From UBA4486 sp041984885 (GTDB lineage: Bacteria > Pseudomonadota > Gammaproteobacteria > Eutrophobiales > Eutrophobiaceae): DNA of 64,000 bases. A program made the position numbers and the translations under genes. The DNA is taken from assembly GCA_041984885.1 (NCBI GenBank), contig JBHIXH010000001.1, forward strand, positions 78,435-142,434. Reading direction: 5' to 3'. The first letter of the stretch is position 1. Each line of letters starts with the position of its first letter. The notes below the pieces were generated by a model that was given only the letters and a program-made list of their open reading frames with translations, did no database searches and was not told where the DNA came from. Shown here piece by piece: positions 17,723 through 25,557 of the stretch.

Positions 17723-18076
17723 TCAGGATTGCTGTTGTCCGACATAGTCACTGATCACCCTGGCGTGATTGCACTTCCGGTCACGGGCAGCATAGACCAG
17801 AGTCACGTTACCCAAGCCCGTAAGTTCGAGTAAACGACTCATCGCTGCCGTATTTTGTTCGAGCTCACGGGTATACTGTTCATGAAACTTGTCCCACCGT
17901 TCCGGTTTATGGCCAAACCAGGTGCGCAGGTCATTACTGGGAGCAATCTCTTTCAACCACAGGTCTATCTTTGCATCTGTCTTGCGGATACCGCGCGGCC
18001 ACAACCTGTCTACTAAAACGCGCATGCCATCAGATTCATCAGCACTGTCATAGATACGTTTTATCCTGATGTTCAT
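17723..18076 (-). CDS. DUF488 (YeaO-like) protein
   Basis: This protein of 117 residues has the typical DUF488 N-terminus (IRIKRIYDSADESDGMRVLVDRLWPRGIRK), then LWLKEIAPSNDLRTWFGH and LVYAARDRKCNHA with one Cys. The family is widespread, with no settled biochemical role. It sits in the middle of the islet operon, 12 bp after the DsrF-like gene. Confidence 0.9.
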   Translation of the reverse strand: MNIRIKRIYDSADESDGMRVLVDRLWPRGIRKTDAKIDLWLKEIAPSNDLRTWFGHKPERWDKFHEQYTRELEQNTAAMSRLLELTGLGNVTLVYAARDRKCNHARVISDYVGQQQS

Positions 18077-18088
18077 AATAGACAGTCG

Positions 18089-18469
18089 TTACCAATGCCA
18101 GACCTGGTCATAACGCTCGAACAGGGAAGGTAATTGGTCGCGCCTGACGTACCTGATTCCACCGATGTGTTCGCGCTGGCTCAACCCCCTGCTTTTCAGG
18201 TCTTCCTGCAAGACAAATATTTCCACCCCCTTGTCGGCGAGCTTGATTAGGCCGCCCTCGATATCCGTTGGCTGCGTCTGCTTCCAGGTGCCGAATTGCA
18301 ACAGCGGAGGTTGCTGCTGGACCAGGACATAATTAACGGCATTGCCGGTAAGCAACACGGAGATGTCCGCCTCGATGCCACGCATGGCATGGGTAAGCCA
18401 GATAATTGTATCGTCCTGCTCTTCCAACGTGCCGCGATAGGCCGTTTCTACTACCTGTAAAGCGCGCAT
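18089..18469 (-). CDS. DsrE/F-superfamily-like protein without cysteine
   Basis: This protein of 126 residues has an alpha/beta pattern (IIWLTHAMRGIEADISVLLTGNAV, then DIEGGLIKLADKGVEIFVLQEDLKSRG) matching the DsrE/DsrF/TusC fold. There is no cysteine in the chain, so it would be a structural partner rather than a persulfide carrier. It is the third of three consecutive proteins of this type (18472-18885 and 18891-19217), recalling the three-subunit TusBCD/DsrEFH complexes. Family assignment is by pattern only. Confidence 0.6.
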   Translation of the reverse strand: MRALQVVETAYRGTLEEQDDTIIWLTHAMRGIEADISVLLTGNAVNYVLVQQQPPLLQFGTWKQTQPTDIEGGLIKLADKGVEIFVLQEDLKSRGLSQREHIGGIRYVRRDQLPSLFERYDQVWHW

Positions 18470-18471
18470 GG

Positions 18472-18885
18472 TTATCTCGTTCCTATTACCAGCGAGTTAA
18501 CCGATGCTGATGCCAGTTTCCAGAAATCGGCCGGCGAACCGCGTCTGACACCAGGCACGGTCTCATCGATACCTCTCTCGTCGGCACACAATCCGCAGTT
18601 CACCCACTCAATCTGTCCATTGTTCTGCCTGGCAAGTTGTAGTAATTCACTCACCCATTCTTTAGGAAGCGGGTGGTTCTCTTCCTCCCGCGTGGTGCCA
18701 TGAACTGCGTTCGCATGCGGTTTTTGCTTGTTAAAAGAGAGGTGCACGCCACCTTCGTAGGCAAACACGTTGATGTGGTATCCGCGTGCTGCGGCAACGT
18801 GGAGGAGTCTGAAAAACGAGGTGGTACGTGCACTCTCGAAAGGCGGGTCCATTATTGCAAAGGTCAATGTGGTTTGTTTATTCAT
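18472..18885 (-). CDS. DsrE-superfamily-like protein with CxxC-type active-site segment
   Basis: From the ATG at 18885 it has 137 residues; a longer frame to 18927 overlaps the upstream gene, and GTGGTG precedes this ATG. TLTFAIMDPPFESARTTSFFRLLHVAAARGYHINVFAYEGGV is the first strand-helix unit of the DsrE fold. VNCGLCADERG carries two cysteines where DsrE/TusD proteins hold the persulfide. It probably accepts or passes sulfane sulfur. The next gene follows 2 bp after its stop. Confidence 0.7.
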   Translation of the reverse strand: MNKQTTLTFAIMDPPFESARTTSFFRLLHVAAARGYHINVFAYEGGVHLSFNKQKPHANAVHGTTREEENHPLPKEWVSELLQLARQNNGQIEWVNCGLCADERGIDETVPGVRRGSPADFWKLASASVNSLVIGTR

Positions 18886-18890
18886 CACCA

Positions 18891-19217
18891 CTAGTGCCAT
18901 ATTGTTTTTGTGCCTTCTGCAAGGCAATCAATAATTTTATCTATCGCAGATAGACGTATATTTTTTTTCAGATCAACTTTCCCGATGGCACGCTCTTTTG
19001 CAGAAAAGTCATCTACTTCAATGTGTATGCCCTGCCGTATTAACGTCGCAAACGTACGGTTAATAGAACTTTTACGCGCAGGAAACACACCATTCTGTAT
19101 CAAAAACAGCCTGACCGAGTGGCCGCCGTTTTTCAGGTTGATTGCAAGGCGATAAAAGTTTTCTGTCTCCCTGCATTCGAATGGATCTCTTGATGAGATC
19201 AGCATGTATCGACTCAA
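18891..19217 (-). CDS. DsrE-superfamily-like protein
   Basis: This protein of 108 residues begins MLISSRDPFECRETENFYRLAINLKNGGHSVRLFLIQNGVF, the strand-helix-strand start of DsrE-like proteins. One Cys is near residue 14, and the helix FATLIRQGIHIEVDD lies before a C-terminal WH. Its start overlaps the cysI stop by 4 bp. It is the first of a set of three consecutive small proteins of similar architecture. Confidence 0.65.
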   Translation of the reverse strand: MSRYMLISSRDPFECRETENFYRLAINLKNGGHSVRLFLIQNGVFPARKSSINRTFATLIRQGIHIEVDDFSAKERAIGKVDLKKNIRLSAIDKIIDCLAEGTKTIWH

Positions 19218-20971
19218 TGGTTTTCTCCCTTTTGCCTGTTCTTGAAATCGGGACCGCTGGTGACCGCCTCAACGTATCCCTGTCGTATGACGTAATCTCC
19301 AAACGCTTCATTTTCGAATCGTTCGTTTGCGTAGTTCACAATTATTGTTTCCAACTCGTTTAATATTTGTTCCTCCCCGATGTTTTCACGGTAGAGTCGC
19401 GACAGTCTTGTCCCGTTACACGCTCCACCCAGGTACAGGTTGTATTTACCCGGCGCTCTGCCGGTTAACCCGATTTCTGACAGGTACGGCCTCGAACAAC
19501 TATTGGGACAACCACTCATACGGAGCGTAATCGCCTGCTCAGCCAGGCCGTAATGCTTGAGCATCGCTTCGATTTTCGTGATGAGTACCGGCAGGTACCG
19601 TTCACTCTCGGCCATCGCCAGGCCACAGGTGGGAAACGCTACGCAGGCAATAGCATGTTGTCTGACCGGGCCCTGCTTCAGTCCATTATCGAGACGATAC
19701 TTTTCCAGTATTTCCTCAATCTGCTGTTTTTGTTCTGCATGAACGCCGGCAATCATCATGTTTTGATTGGGTGTCAGTCGAAATTCACCGCTATGCACCG
19801 ATGCCAGTTCGTGCAGGCCGGACATTAACCCGACACCGTCATGGTCCTTGATTCGTCCGTTTTCTACGAACAGCGTACAGTGCAGCCTGTTATCCTCGGC
19901 TTCTTGCCAGCCAGGCGTATCCGTGTTCTTTTCAAAATTAAAAGGTTTTGATTGCGCAAGGGTGATGCCCGTTCTGGCTTCCAGTTCAGACTTGAACCAG
20001 GCCAGACCATTATTTTGAATGGTGTATTTAAAACGCGCCTGTGCCCTGTCGACGCGATCACCATAGTCGCGTTGAATAGTCAGTGTTTCCCTCACCATGT
20101 CGAAGATCGCGCCTTTCTCGATATAACCCAGGACGTCGGCCAGCCTGGGATAGGTGGTCGGTACGCTATCGGTGTGACCCATACCACCACCAACGCAGAC
20201 ATTAAATCCACACAAGCGGTTGTTGCTCTGTATTGCGATAAATCCCAGGTCTTGTGAGAAAACGTCGATATCGTTTACCGGTGGCACCACGATTCCAATC
20301 TTGAATTTACGTGGCAGGTAAGTCGGACCGTACACTGGCTCTTCTTCCCCCGCCGTGTGTCCCGGCTCATCCAGCCAGGTCTCCGGGTAGGCACCTGTTT
20401 TCGGAATAAACTCGTTACTTATCTGCCTTGCAGTTGTATAAACTTCAGTGTGCAATCCGGACATGGCCGGGTTAACCGCACACATGACGCCCCTGGTATC
20501 GTCACCACACGCAGCAATGGTATCCAGGCCGACAGTCTGCAAGGACTGGATCACCGGTTTTAGATCCTGTTTCGGGACCTTGTGCAATTGAAAGGTCTGC
20601 CTGGTAGTAATACGTAATGCGTCGTCTGCATGTCGTCCGGCAATCTCCATCAGTGCCAGTAACTGCCTTGCAGTGCATACGCCACCGGGTAACCGGATCC
20701 TGACCATGAACGTGTATTCAGGTTCCAGTTTCTGGTGTCGGCGCTCGTCGCGAATATCCCTGTCGTCCTGCTGATACATACCATGGAACTTGAGCAGTTT
20801 CGCATCTGTGTCCTTTACCGCGGCGGTTACCGGGTCATGCAGACTCTCGGTAATGGAACCACGAAGATAGTTGCTCTGTTGCTTAAGCAATTCATCCGGG
20901 CTTAACTCACCGATTGGTCGGGATATATCCCTGCTACGGGCAGGCTTGTTGCTTTGGGAATTGGTCGTCAT
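19214..20971 (-). CDS. cysI: sulfite reductase (NADPH) hemoprotein beta component
   Basis: This protein of 585 residues compares with ~570 in E. coli. The siroheme/4Fe-4S ligands are all present: CVAFPTC (C-x5-C) and GCPNSC (C-x3-C). The ferredoxin-like repeats FMVRIRLPGGVCTARQLL and TRQTFQLHKVPK, and the siroheme-anion Arg/Lys regions, are in order. It carries out the six-electron reduction of sulfite to sulfide, and such enzymes also reduce nitrite. It follows cysJ by 3 bp. There is no cysH, cysD or cysN in the operon, which is unusual for a plain assimilation locus. Confidence 0.95.
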   Translation of the reverse strand: MTTNSQSNKPARSRDISRPIGELSPDELLKQQSNYLRGSITESLHDPVTAAVKDTDAKLLKFHGMYQQDDRDIRDERRHQKLEPEYTFMVRIRLPGGVCTARQLLALMEIAGRHADDALRITTRQTFQLHKVPKQDLKPVIQSLQTVGLDTIAACGDDTRGVMCAVNPAMSGLHTEVYTTARQISNEFIPKTGAYPETWLDEPGHTAGEEEPVYGPTYLPRKFKIGIVVPPVNDIDVFSQDLGFIAIQSNNRLCGFNVCVGGGMGHTDSVPTTYPRLADVLGYIEKGAIFDMVRETLTIQRDYGDRVDRAQARFKYTIQNNGLAWFKSELEARTGITLAQSKPFNFEKNTDTPGWQEAEDNRLHCTLFVENGRIKDHDGVGLMSGLHELASVHSGEFRLTPNQNMMIAGVHAEQKQQIEEILEKYRLDNGLKQGPVRQHAIACVAFPTCGLAMAESERYLPVLITKIEAMLKHYGLAEQAITLRMSGCPNSCSRPYLSEIGLTGRAPGKYNLYLGGACNGTRLSRLYRENIGEEQILNELETIIVNYANERFENEAFGDYVIRQGYVEAVTSGPDFKNRQKGENH

Positions 20972-20974
20972 GTC

Positions 20975-22837
20975 TCAGTACACATCCTTTTGATAGCGTT
21001 TCTGCCGGGACAATAATTTCAGGTATTCAGTTGCCTTTTCTTCGCTCAAGTCCGCCTCGTTGCTGATGATCTTTACCAGGGCCTGGTTGACATCCTTCGC
21101 CATGTGACTGGCATCACCACAGACATAAATACAGGCACCTTCCTGTAGCCAGTGGTAGATATCGCGGCCGTTTTCCAACAGCCGATGTTGGACATAGATC
21201 TTCTGTTTGCTATCACGGGAAAATGCGAGACTGATACGGTGCAGGAAACCCATGCGTAACCATTGTTGCCACTCAACCTGGTACAGGAAATCTGATCGAA
21301 AGTTTCGCTCACCGAAAATGAGCCAGGATGGTCCGTGTTTCACACCAGTAGCCTCACGCTGCTGCAAAAAAGCACGATAAGGTGCGATACCGGTACCGGC
21401 CCCTATCATGATGATCGGGGTGGATGCATCCTCGGGGAGTCGAAAGTTATTATTGTTTTGAATATAAACTGCGGCCTGCTGCCCTTGCTCCAGTCCGCCA
21501 CACAGGTAGGACGACGCTGCACCGAATCGCTGGCTGCCGTTTAACTCGTATTTGAGCCTTGCAACCGTGATATGAACCTCGTCCGCCACCATCTCCTGGC
21601 TGGATGCAATCGAGTACATTCTCGGTTGTATCTTCCTCAGGCCGTTTACCAGTATCTCTGGCTGTATGTCAGCGACAGGATATTGCCGGATTACATCCAG
21701 GACGTGGTTTCTTGATGCAAACTCGAAGAATTGCGCGCGCTTGTGCGGCAGGGACAGATCTTTCAGTAGTTCTGCCTTGCACAGTGAATACCATGTCTGC
21801 AGAAATTCCGGTGTCAGGATCGACAGTTCATGGTCATGGGTCAGGCTATCTGCAATTGTCTTACCGTTGTCGGCCAGAGGTTGCGTGCCGTTAAATTTTA
21901 ACTCGGTCAATATTTTATTGACCAGTCGCACGTTATTAACAGGACGAACACCCAGCGCATCACCGGGCTTGTAGTTCAGGCCACTGCCGTCAAGTGAGAA
22001 TTCGACATGCGCAACATGCTTCGTGGAGTGACGGCCGGTAATCCTGATAATATCCAGAACCTCGGCTTCGAACGGTCGTCGCTTGTCATGAACCTTGTCT
22101 TTATCCCGCGAAACCTGTCCGGGTTCTGAAACCTGTATGACAGGTGCGCTGATCCTGACAGCAGACGCAAACAGTTCCTTCAATCCTGACTTTATCGAGG
22201 CAAACCATTGTTCCGCTTGTTCATCATAGTCAACATCACAATCCAGCCTGGCTGCGACAGGTTTGCCACCTAGTTCACTAAAACGCCTGTCGAGTGTTTT
22301 TGCCGCCTCGCAAAAAAACTCGTAAGACGTATCACCGAGACCCAGCACGGCATAGTGCAGGTGACCAAGAGCGGGTGCCTTGCGGCCTTCAAGTTCTTCA
22401 AAGAAGCCCCTCGCGGGTTCTGGCGGATCACCATCGCCGTGTGTGCTGGTTATAGCGATAACACAGTGTTCCTGTTTCAGTTGTTGTACCTTGTAATCTT
22501 CAAGGTTATTGCAATTAACGGTATGACCTGCATCCCGCAATATCTCCGCCAGTTCTTCCGCCAGTTCTTCCGAGTTACCCGTTTCTGTTCCGTATAAAAC
22601 TCGGATTGGCGGAGGCGCCTGTTGCACCACTGCCTTATGTTTATCCGACATGCCCGCAACAGGCGTACTCTCCAACGCCGTTGCCCTGCAACGGGCCCAG
22701 CCGGCAAAGTAACCGCTGATCCACAGTGCTTCATCCGGTGACGTTTGCCTTGCCAACGTTTCAACCTGCTCGAGGATGTCATCCGCCAACACTGTCGCGG
22801 ACAGATTGGCTACCGGCGTATCCATTACAGCGCCCAT
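20975..22837 (-). CDS. cysJ: sulfite reductase (NADPH) flavoprotein alpha component
   Basis: This protein of 620 residues compares with ~599 in E. coli. The flavodoxin domain starts at IRVLYGTETGNSEELAEEL (about residue 78) and has STHGDGDPPEPA. The FAD domain has RMYSIASS, and the NADPH domain has MIGAGTGIAPYRAFLQQR, GERNFRSDFLY and the C-terminal RYQKDVY. It supplies electrons from NADPH to the CysI hemoprotein. It lies 16 bp after the rubredoxin gene. The first ~60 residues, before the flavodoxin domain, are poorly conserved. Confidence 0.95.
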   Translation of the reverse strand: MGAVMDTPVANLSATVLADDILEQVETLARQTSPDEALWISGYFAGWARCRATALESTPVAGMSDKHKAVVQQAPPPIRVLYGTETGNSEELAEELAEILRDAGHTVNCNNLEDYKVQQLKQEHCVIAITSTHGDGDPPEPARGFFEELEGRKAPALGHLHYAVLGLGDTSYEFFCEAAKTLDRRFSELGGKPVAARLDCDVDYDEQAEQWFASIKSGLKELFASAVRISAPVIQVSEPGQVSRDKDKVHDKRRPFEAEVLDIIRITGRHSTKHVAHVEFSLDGSGLNYKPGDALGVRPVNNVRLVNKILTELKFNGTQPLADNGKTIADSLTHDHELSILTPEFLQTWYSLCKAELLKDLSLPHKRAQFFEFASRNHVLDVIRQYPVADIQPEILVNGLRKIQPRMYSIASSQEMVADEVHITVARLKYELNGSQRFGAASSYLCGGLEQGQQAAVYIQNNNNFRLPEDASTPIIMIGAGTGIAPYRAFLQQREATGVKHGPSWLIFGERNFRSDFLYQVEWQQWLRMGFLHRISLAFSRDSKQKIYVQHRLLENGRDIYHWLQEGACIYVCGDASHMAKDVNQALVKIISNEADLSEEKATEYLKLLSRQKRYQKDVY

Positions 22838-22853
22838 GCGAAGACAGCTTGCA

Positions 22854-23057
22854 TCAGGGGTTGAGTATGCTTAAAGCAACGGCATCCAAATCGTTTAACT
22901 TCTGCATCTTGAAGGCGGCTTTTGATGCACCGCAGTAAGGACAGACCCAGTCCTTGGGGACATCCTCCCAGTGCGTGCCGGCCGGGATACCTTCATCGGG
23001 AATCCCCTTGTCCTCGTCGTAGATAAAATCACACAATTCACAAACCCATATACTCAT
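22854..23057 (-). CDS. rubredoxin
   Basis: From the ATG at 23057, which has a strong GAGGAGA Shine-Dalgarno, it has 67 residues. The frame extends to 23090, but without a ribosome site. The iron ligands are CELC and CPYCG, with the usual WVC spacing and the loop DEGIPAGTHWEDVPKDW. It is a one-electron carrier and the first gene of the islet operon, directly ahead of cysJ/cysI. The C-terminal ~15 residues extend beyond a minimal rubredoxin. Confidence 0.92.
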   Translation of the reverse strand: MSIWVCELCDFIYDEDKGIPDEGIPAGTHWEDVPKDWVCPYCGASKAAFKMQKLNDLDAVALSILNP

Positions 23058-23118
23058 CGACGTTCTCCTCGCTGTGTTTAACCCAAGCAAGGCTTTGTAG
23101 CCCGTGATCCAGTCTGAT

Positions 23119-23142
23119 TATTTGCTTTATATTAAGCAAATA
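23119..23142. promoter_or_regulatory. LysR-type operator between rubredoxin and lysR
   Basis: TATTTGCTT-N6-AAGCAAATA is a perfect 9-bp-arm dyad centred in the 132-bp divergent intergenic region, 62 bp from the rubredoxin ATG and 48 bp from the LysR ATG. AT-rich dyads of this sort (T-N11-A type) are the recognition sites of LysR regulators, usually binding their own divergent promoter. Confidence 0.75.
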
Positions 23143-23189
23143 AATAATATTTATACTTAAGTTCAATTATTTCTATATTAAAAACGATC

Positions 23190-24050
23190 ATGGATATAGA
23201 AGTTGCTCGTACCTTTCTTGTGATCTCGTCGGCAGGTAGCTTCGTTCGTGCCGCCGAGCAATTACACCTGACCCAGACCGCGGTCACGGCCAGGATCAAG
23301 TCACTGGAAGAACAACTGGGTCGGACCCTGTTCGTGCGTAACAAGGCCGGGGCTAAATTGACACCTGCAGGGCAGGAGTTCATCAAATATGCAACTTCAC
23401 TGGTCCAGATTTGGGAACGAGCGAGGCAACAGGTCGCCGTTCCGCCCGGGCGACGCGCTATCGTTTCAGTCGGCGGTGAACTGAGCCTATGGAACCCGTT
23501 GTTGCTGAACTGGTTGGTGTACATCAGAAAGCAATCGCCAGATATCGCGATACGGGCACATGTTGATATACCGGAACGATTACTGGATAAAGTGCAGACC
23601 GGCATACTGGATGTGGCTGTGATTTATGAACCGCAAAAACGTCCAGGTTTAAAAACCCGGTTGTTAATGGAAGAAAAACTGATTGCGGTCAGTACGGAAC
23701 CGGGCACTACGGAGGTAGGTAATGCGGGTTATGTATATATAGATTGGGGACAACAGTTCTCGACACACCACAACCATGCATTCCCACACCTCAGGGACAC
23801 GGATATGCACGTTGGGCTCGGACCGTTGGCGTTAAGGTATATCCTGGCCATGGGCGGTAGCGGCTATTTCAGAGTACGGGCTGCAAAACCATACATGCAA
23901 AGAGGACGCCTGTTTCGTGTGGAGGGTGCACCGGAGTACACATACTCGGCATACATGGTGATCTCTGATCATGCAGATGCAGAGGTAGTAAACATTGTTT
24001 ACAACTCCTTAAGGACCGCTTCTTCTATTGAATATGAAGATTGGGTTTAG
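23190..24050 (+). CDS. LysR-family transcriptional regulator of the islet operon
   Basis: This protein of 286 residues has the HTH at residues 1-60 (ARTFLVISSAGSFVRAAEQLHLTQTAVTARIKSLEEQLG). An effector domain follows, shorter in conservation. It is divergent from the rubredoxin-cysJI operon and faces the dyad at 23119-23142, so it very probably controls that operon. The effector is unknown. It is the last gene before the right repeat of the islet. Confidence 0.92.
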   Translation: MDIEVARTFLVISSAGSFVRAAEQLHLTQTAVTARIKSLEEQLGRTLFVRNKAGAKLTPAGQEFIKYATSLVQIWERARQQVAVPPGRRAIVSVGGELSLWNPLLLNWLVYIRKQSPDIAIRAHVDIPERLLDKVQTGILDVAVIYEPQKRPGLKTRLLMEEKLIAVSTEPGTTEVGNAGYVYIDWGQQFSTHHNHAFPHLRDTDMHVGLGPLALRYILAMGGSGYFRVRAAKPYMQRGRLFRVEGAPEYTYSAYMVISDHADAEVVNIVYNSLRTASSIEYEDWV

Positions 24051-24181
24051 AAATGAATTTTTTATTCTGTTGCTGAAATTTCATACACATATAGATACGA
24101 ATCAAAGTGACTATTTTAAAATCAAGAAAATTCGAACTGAAGCTGGGCCCGAAGGGGTGGAGTACCTGGATGTATGGAATC

Positions 24182-24390
24182 ATCCTCTACCCCCAGCCAA
24201 TTTAAACGGTTTCTCTCAGCTTCACCGCTTTAACCCTGCCTTTCATTTTCTTCTGGGGTAATGATGCCGCGGTTGAAGTTTTATGATCACAGGCAACCTG
24301 ATCCATTTCACCACTTAGCGGATTCCAGAATTTGATTTCACGCTCCTGCTTGATCGTGACCGGCTGAAGTATGTACTCATCTCGCCGGGC
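24182..24390. repeat. 209-bp direct repeat, copy B
   Basis: It matches 13239-13447 with four mismatches. Upstream of it only the last ~18 bases of tRNA-Gln (ATCCTCTACCCCCAGCCA) are preserved, so the tRNA match is shorter than in copy A. It continues into the intact radical SAM gene. It marks the right border of the islet and the resumption of ordinary chromosome. Confidence 0.9.
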
Positions 24391-25557
24391 ATTGTATTCA
24401 CACATGGAAACCGGGCCGGACGGTGTCATGTTCTTAAAGACGCAGGCATCCAGACGTTCCTGATCCAGGTTGCAGGCGTCCATAAAATTATGCACAAAAA
24501 AAGACAGGCTGCTTGCCTTGCCTCTGGCGCGGTATAAATCTGCGCGCATTTGTAGCAGTTTTGATACTGACCACTTGATAAATTCCAGCGCCTGCAGCGG
24601 GTGTCGAATCAGCCAGGCAGATAACTGCAGCGCCGTGGTGAAGGCGCGGTTTCGATCCGCAACAATATTGCGTGTCTCTGCCTGCATACGACCGGTGAAG
24701 TCGGCATCGTCAAACAGGTTATAACATCGATCATTGGTCACGACTGTCATGCCATAACGGTTGCACTGCGGATGACCGGTGCGTATCGCACGAAAATTGA
24801 TCTCGGTACCGGCGACCTGTTCTATTTTCTGCCAGACGGTATCTGTACTGATGATCGTATCGCGCTGACGCTGTACTCCGCGACCGGTGTCTGCCTGCAA
24901 TTGAAACGACGCCGTACGTATGTTCTGTGCATGTTCGATAAAAAATCGTACCAGCTGTGGAATCTCGTGGAAGTTTTCGCGACAGACCGTCGTATTAAAC
25001 ACGACGGACAGGCCAAGTCCCCGCGTGCGATTAATGTATTCACTACGAATCCGGTTCAACGCCTGCTCGCTGTTATAACCTTTACGTTCCTGCGTCAGGT
25101 CGACATGAAATGCGACGTCATTCAGCCCGGCCCTGGCAAGACGTTGTAACAGGGGTCGGGTCGCGCGAATGCCGTTCGTCATTAATGTTGAACGCATGTT
25201 GTTGCGTCTGATGTAGTCAATGATCTCGACCAGCTCATCCTGATCTCGTAATGTCGGATCACCGCCGGTCACCTGGATATCCGTGTAGTCCCCGTAATAT
25301 TGATGGATGCGGTCGATGCGTTTGAATATCTCCTGCAGCGGAATGTCATGCACCGCCTCGGAATGATCGGACAAGTAACACAGGGTGCAATCAAGGTTGC
25401 AGCGCTGCGTTATTTCCAGTGCCACGCAACCGACGGACCAGCGTAATCCCATCTGCTGATTAGGTGAACAAAGCCCTTGTTGTTGCATCACCTGTCGGGC
25501 TTTTTTAAGGCTGAGTTCAGGGTTCATGGTCCCGGCTACGACTGACATTCTGTTCAT
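24202..25557 (-). CDS. radical SAM protein
   Basis: This protein of 451 residues carries the 4Fe-4S ligands in CNLDCTLCYLSDHS (C-x3-C-x2-C) near residue 53. The SAM-binding segments are QVTGGDPTLRD and MRSTLMTNGIRATRP. The C-terminal ~110 residues have further cysteines (MDACNLDQERLDACVF, then SMCEYNARRDEY), suggesting an auxiliary cluster. The substrate is unknown. Its start overlaps the DUF547 gene stop by 4 bp. Its last 62 codons are duplicated at 13259-13447. Confidence 0.88.
   Translation of the reverse strand: MNRMSVVAGTMNPELSLKKARQVMQQQGLCSPNQQMGLRWSVGCVALEITQRCNLDCTLCYLSDHSEAVHDIPLQEIFKRIDRIHQYYGDYTDIQVTGGDPTLRDQDELVEIIDYIRRNNMRSTLMTNGIRATRPLLQRLARAGLNDVAFHVDLTQERKGYNSEQALNRIRSEYINRTRGLGLSVVFNTTVCRENFHEIPQLVRFFIEHAQNIRTASFQLQADTGRGVQRQRDTIISTDTVWQKIEQVAGTEINFRAIRTGHPQCNRYGMTVVTNDRCYNLFDDADFTGRMQAETRNIVADRNRAFTTALQLSAWLIRHPLQALEFIKWSVSKLLQMRADLYRARGKASSLSFFVHNFMDACNLDQERLDACVFKNMTPSGPVSMCEYNARRDEYILQPVTIKQEREIKFWNPLSGEMDQVACDHKTSTAASLPQKKMKGRVKAVKLRETV

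Larger units (their letters stand above)
13239..24390. mobile_element. 10.9-kb islet between 209-bp direct repeats
   Basis: The segment begins and ends with a copy of tRNA-Gln tail plus radical SAM 3' end. It contains a single long operon and its LysR regulator, with no recombinase of its own. The simplest reading is a second integration, or a capture of flanking DNA by an imprecisely excised element, at the same tRNA locus. The neighbouring integrase could act on it in trans. A homologous-recombination duplication is the alternative. Confidence 0.65.

Noticed and set aside
24182..24205. Second tRNA gene at the right islet border
   Set aside because: Only ~18 bases of the tRNA 3' end are present; upstream bases do not form a T-stem or anticodon arm.
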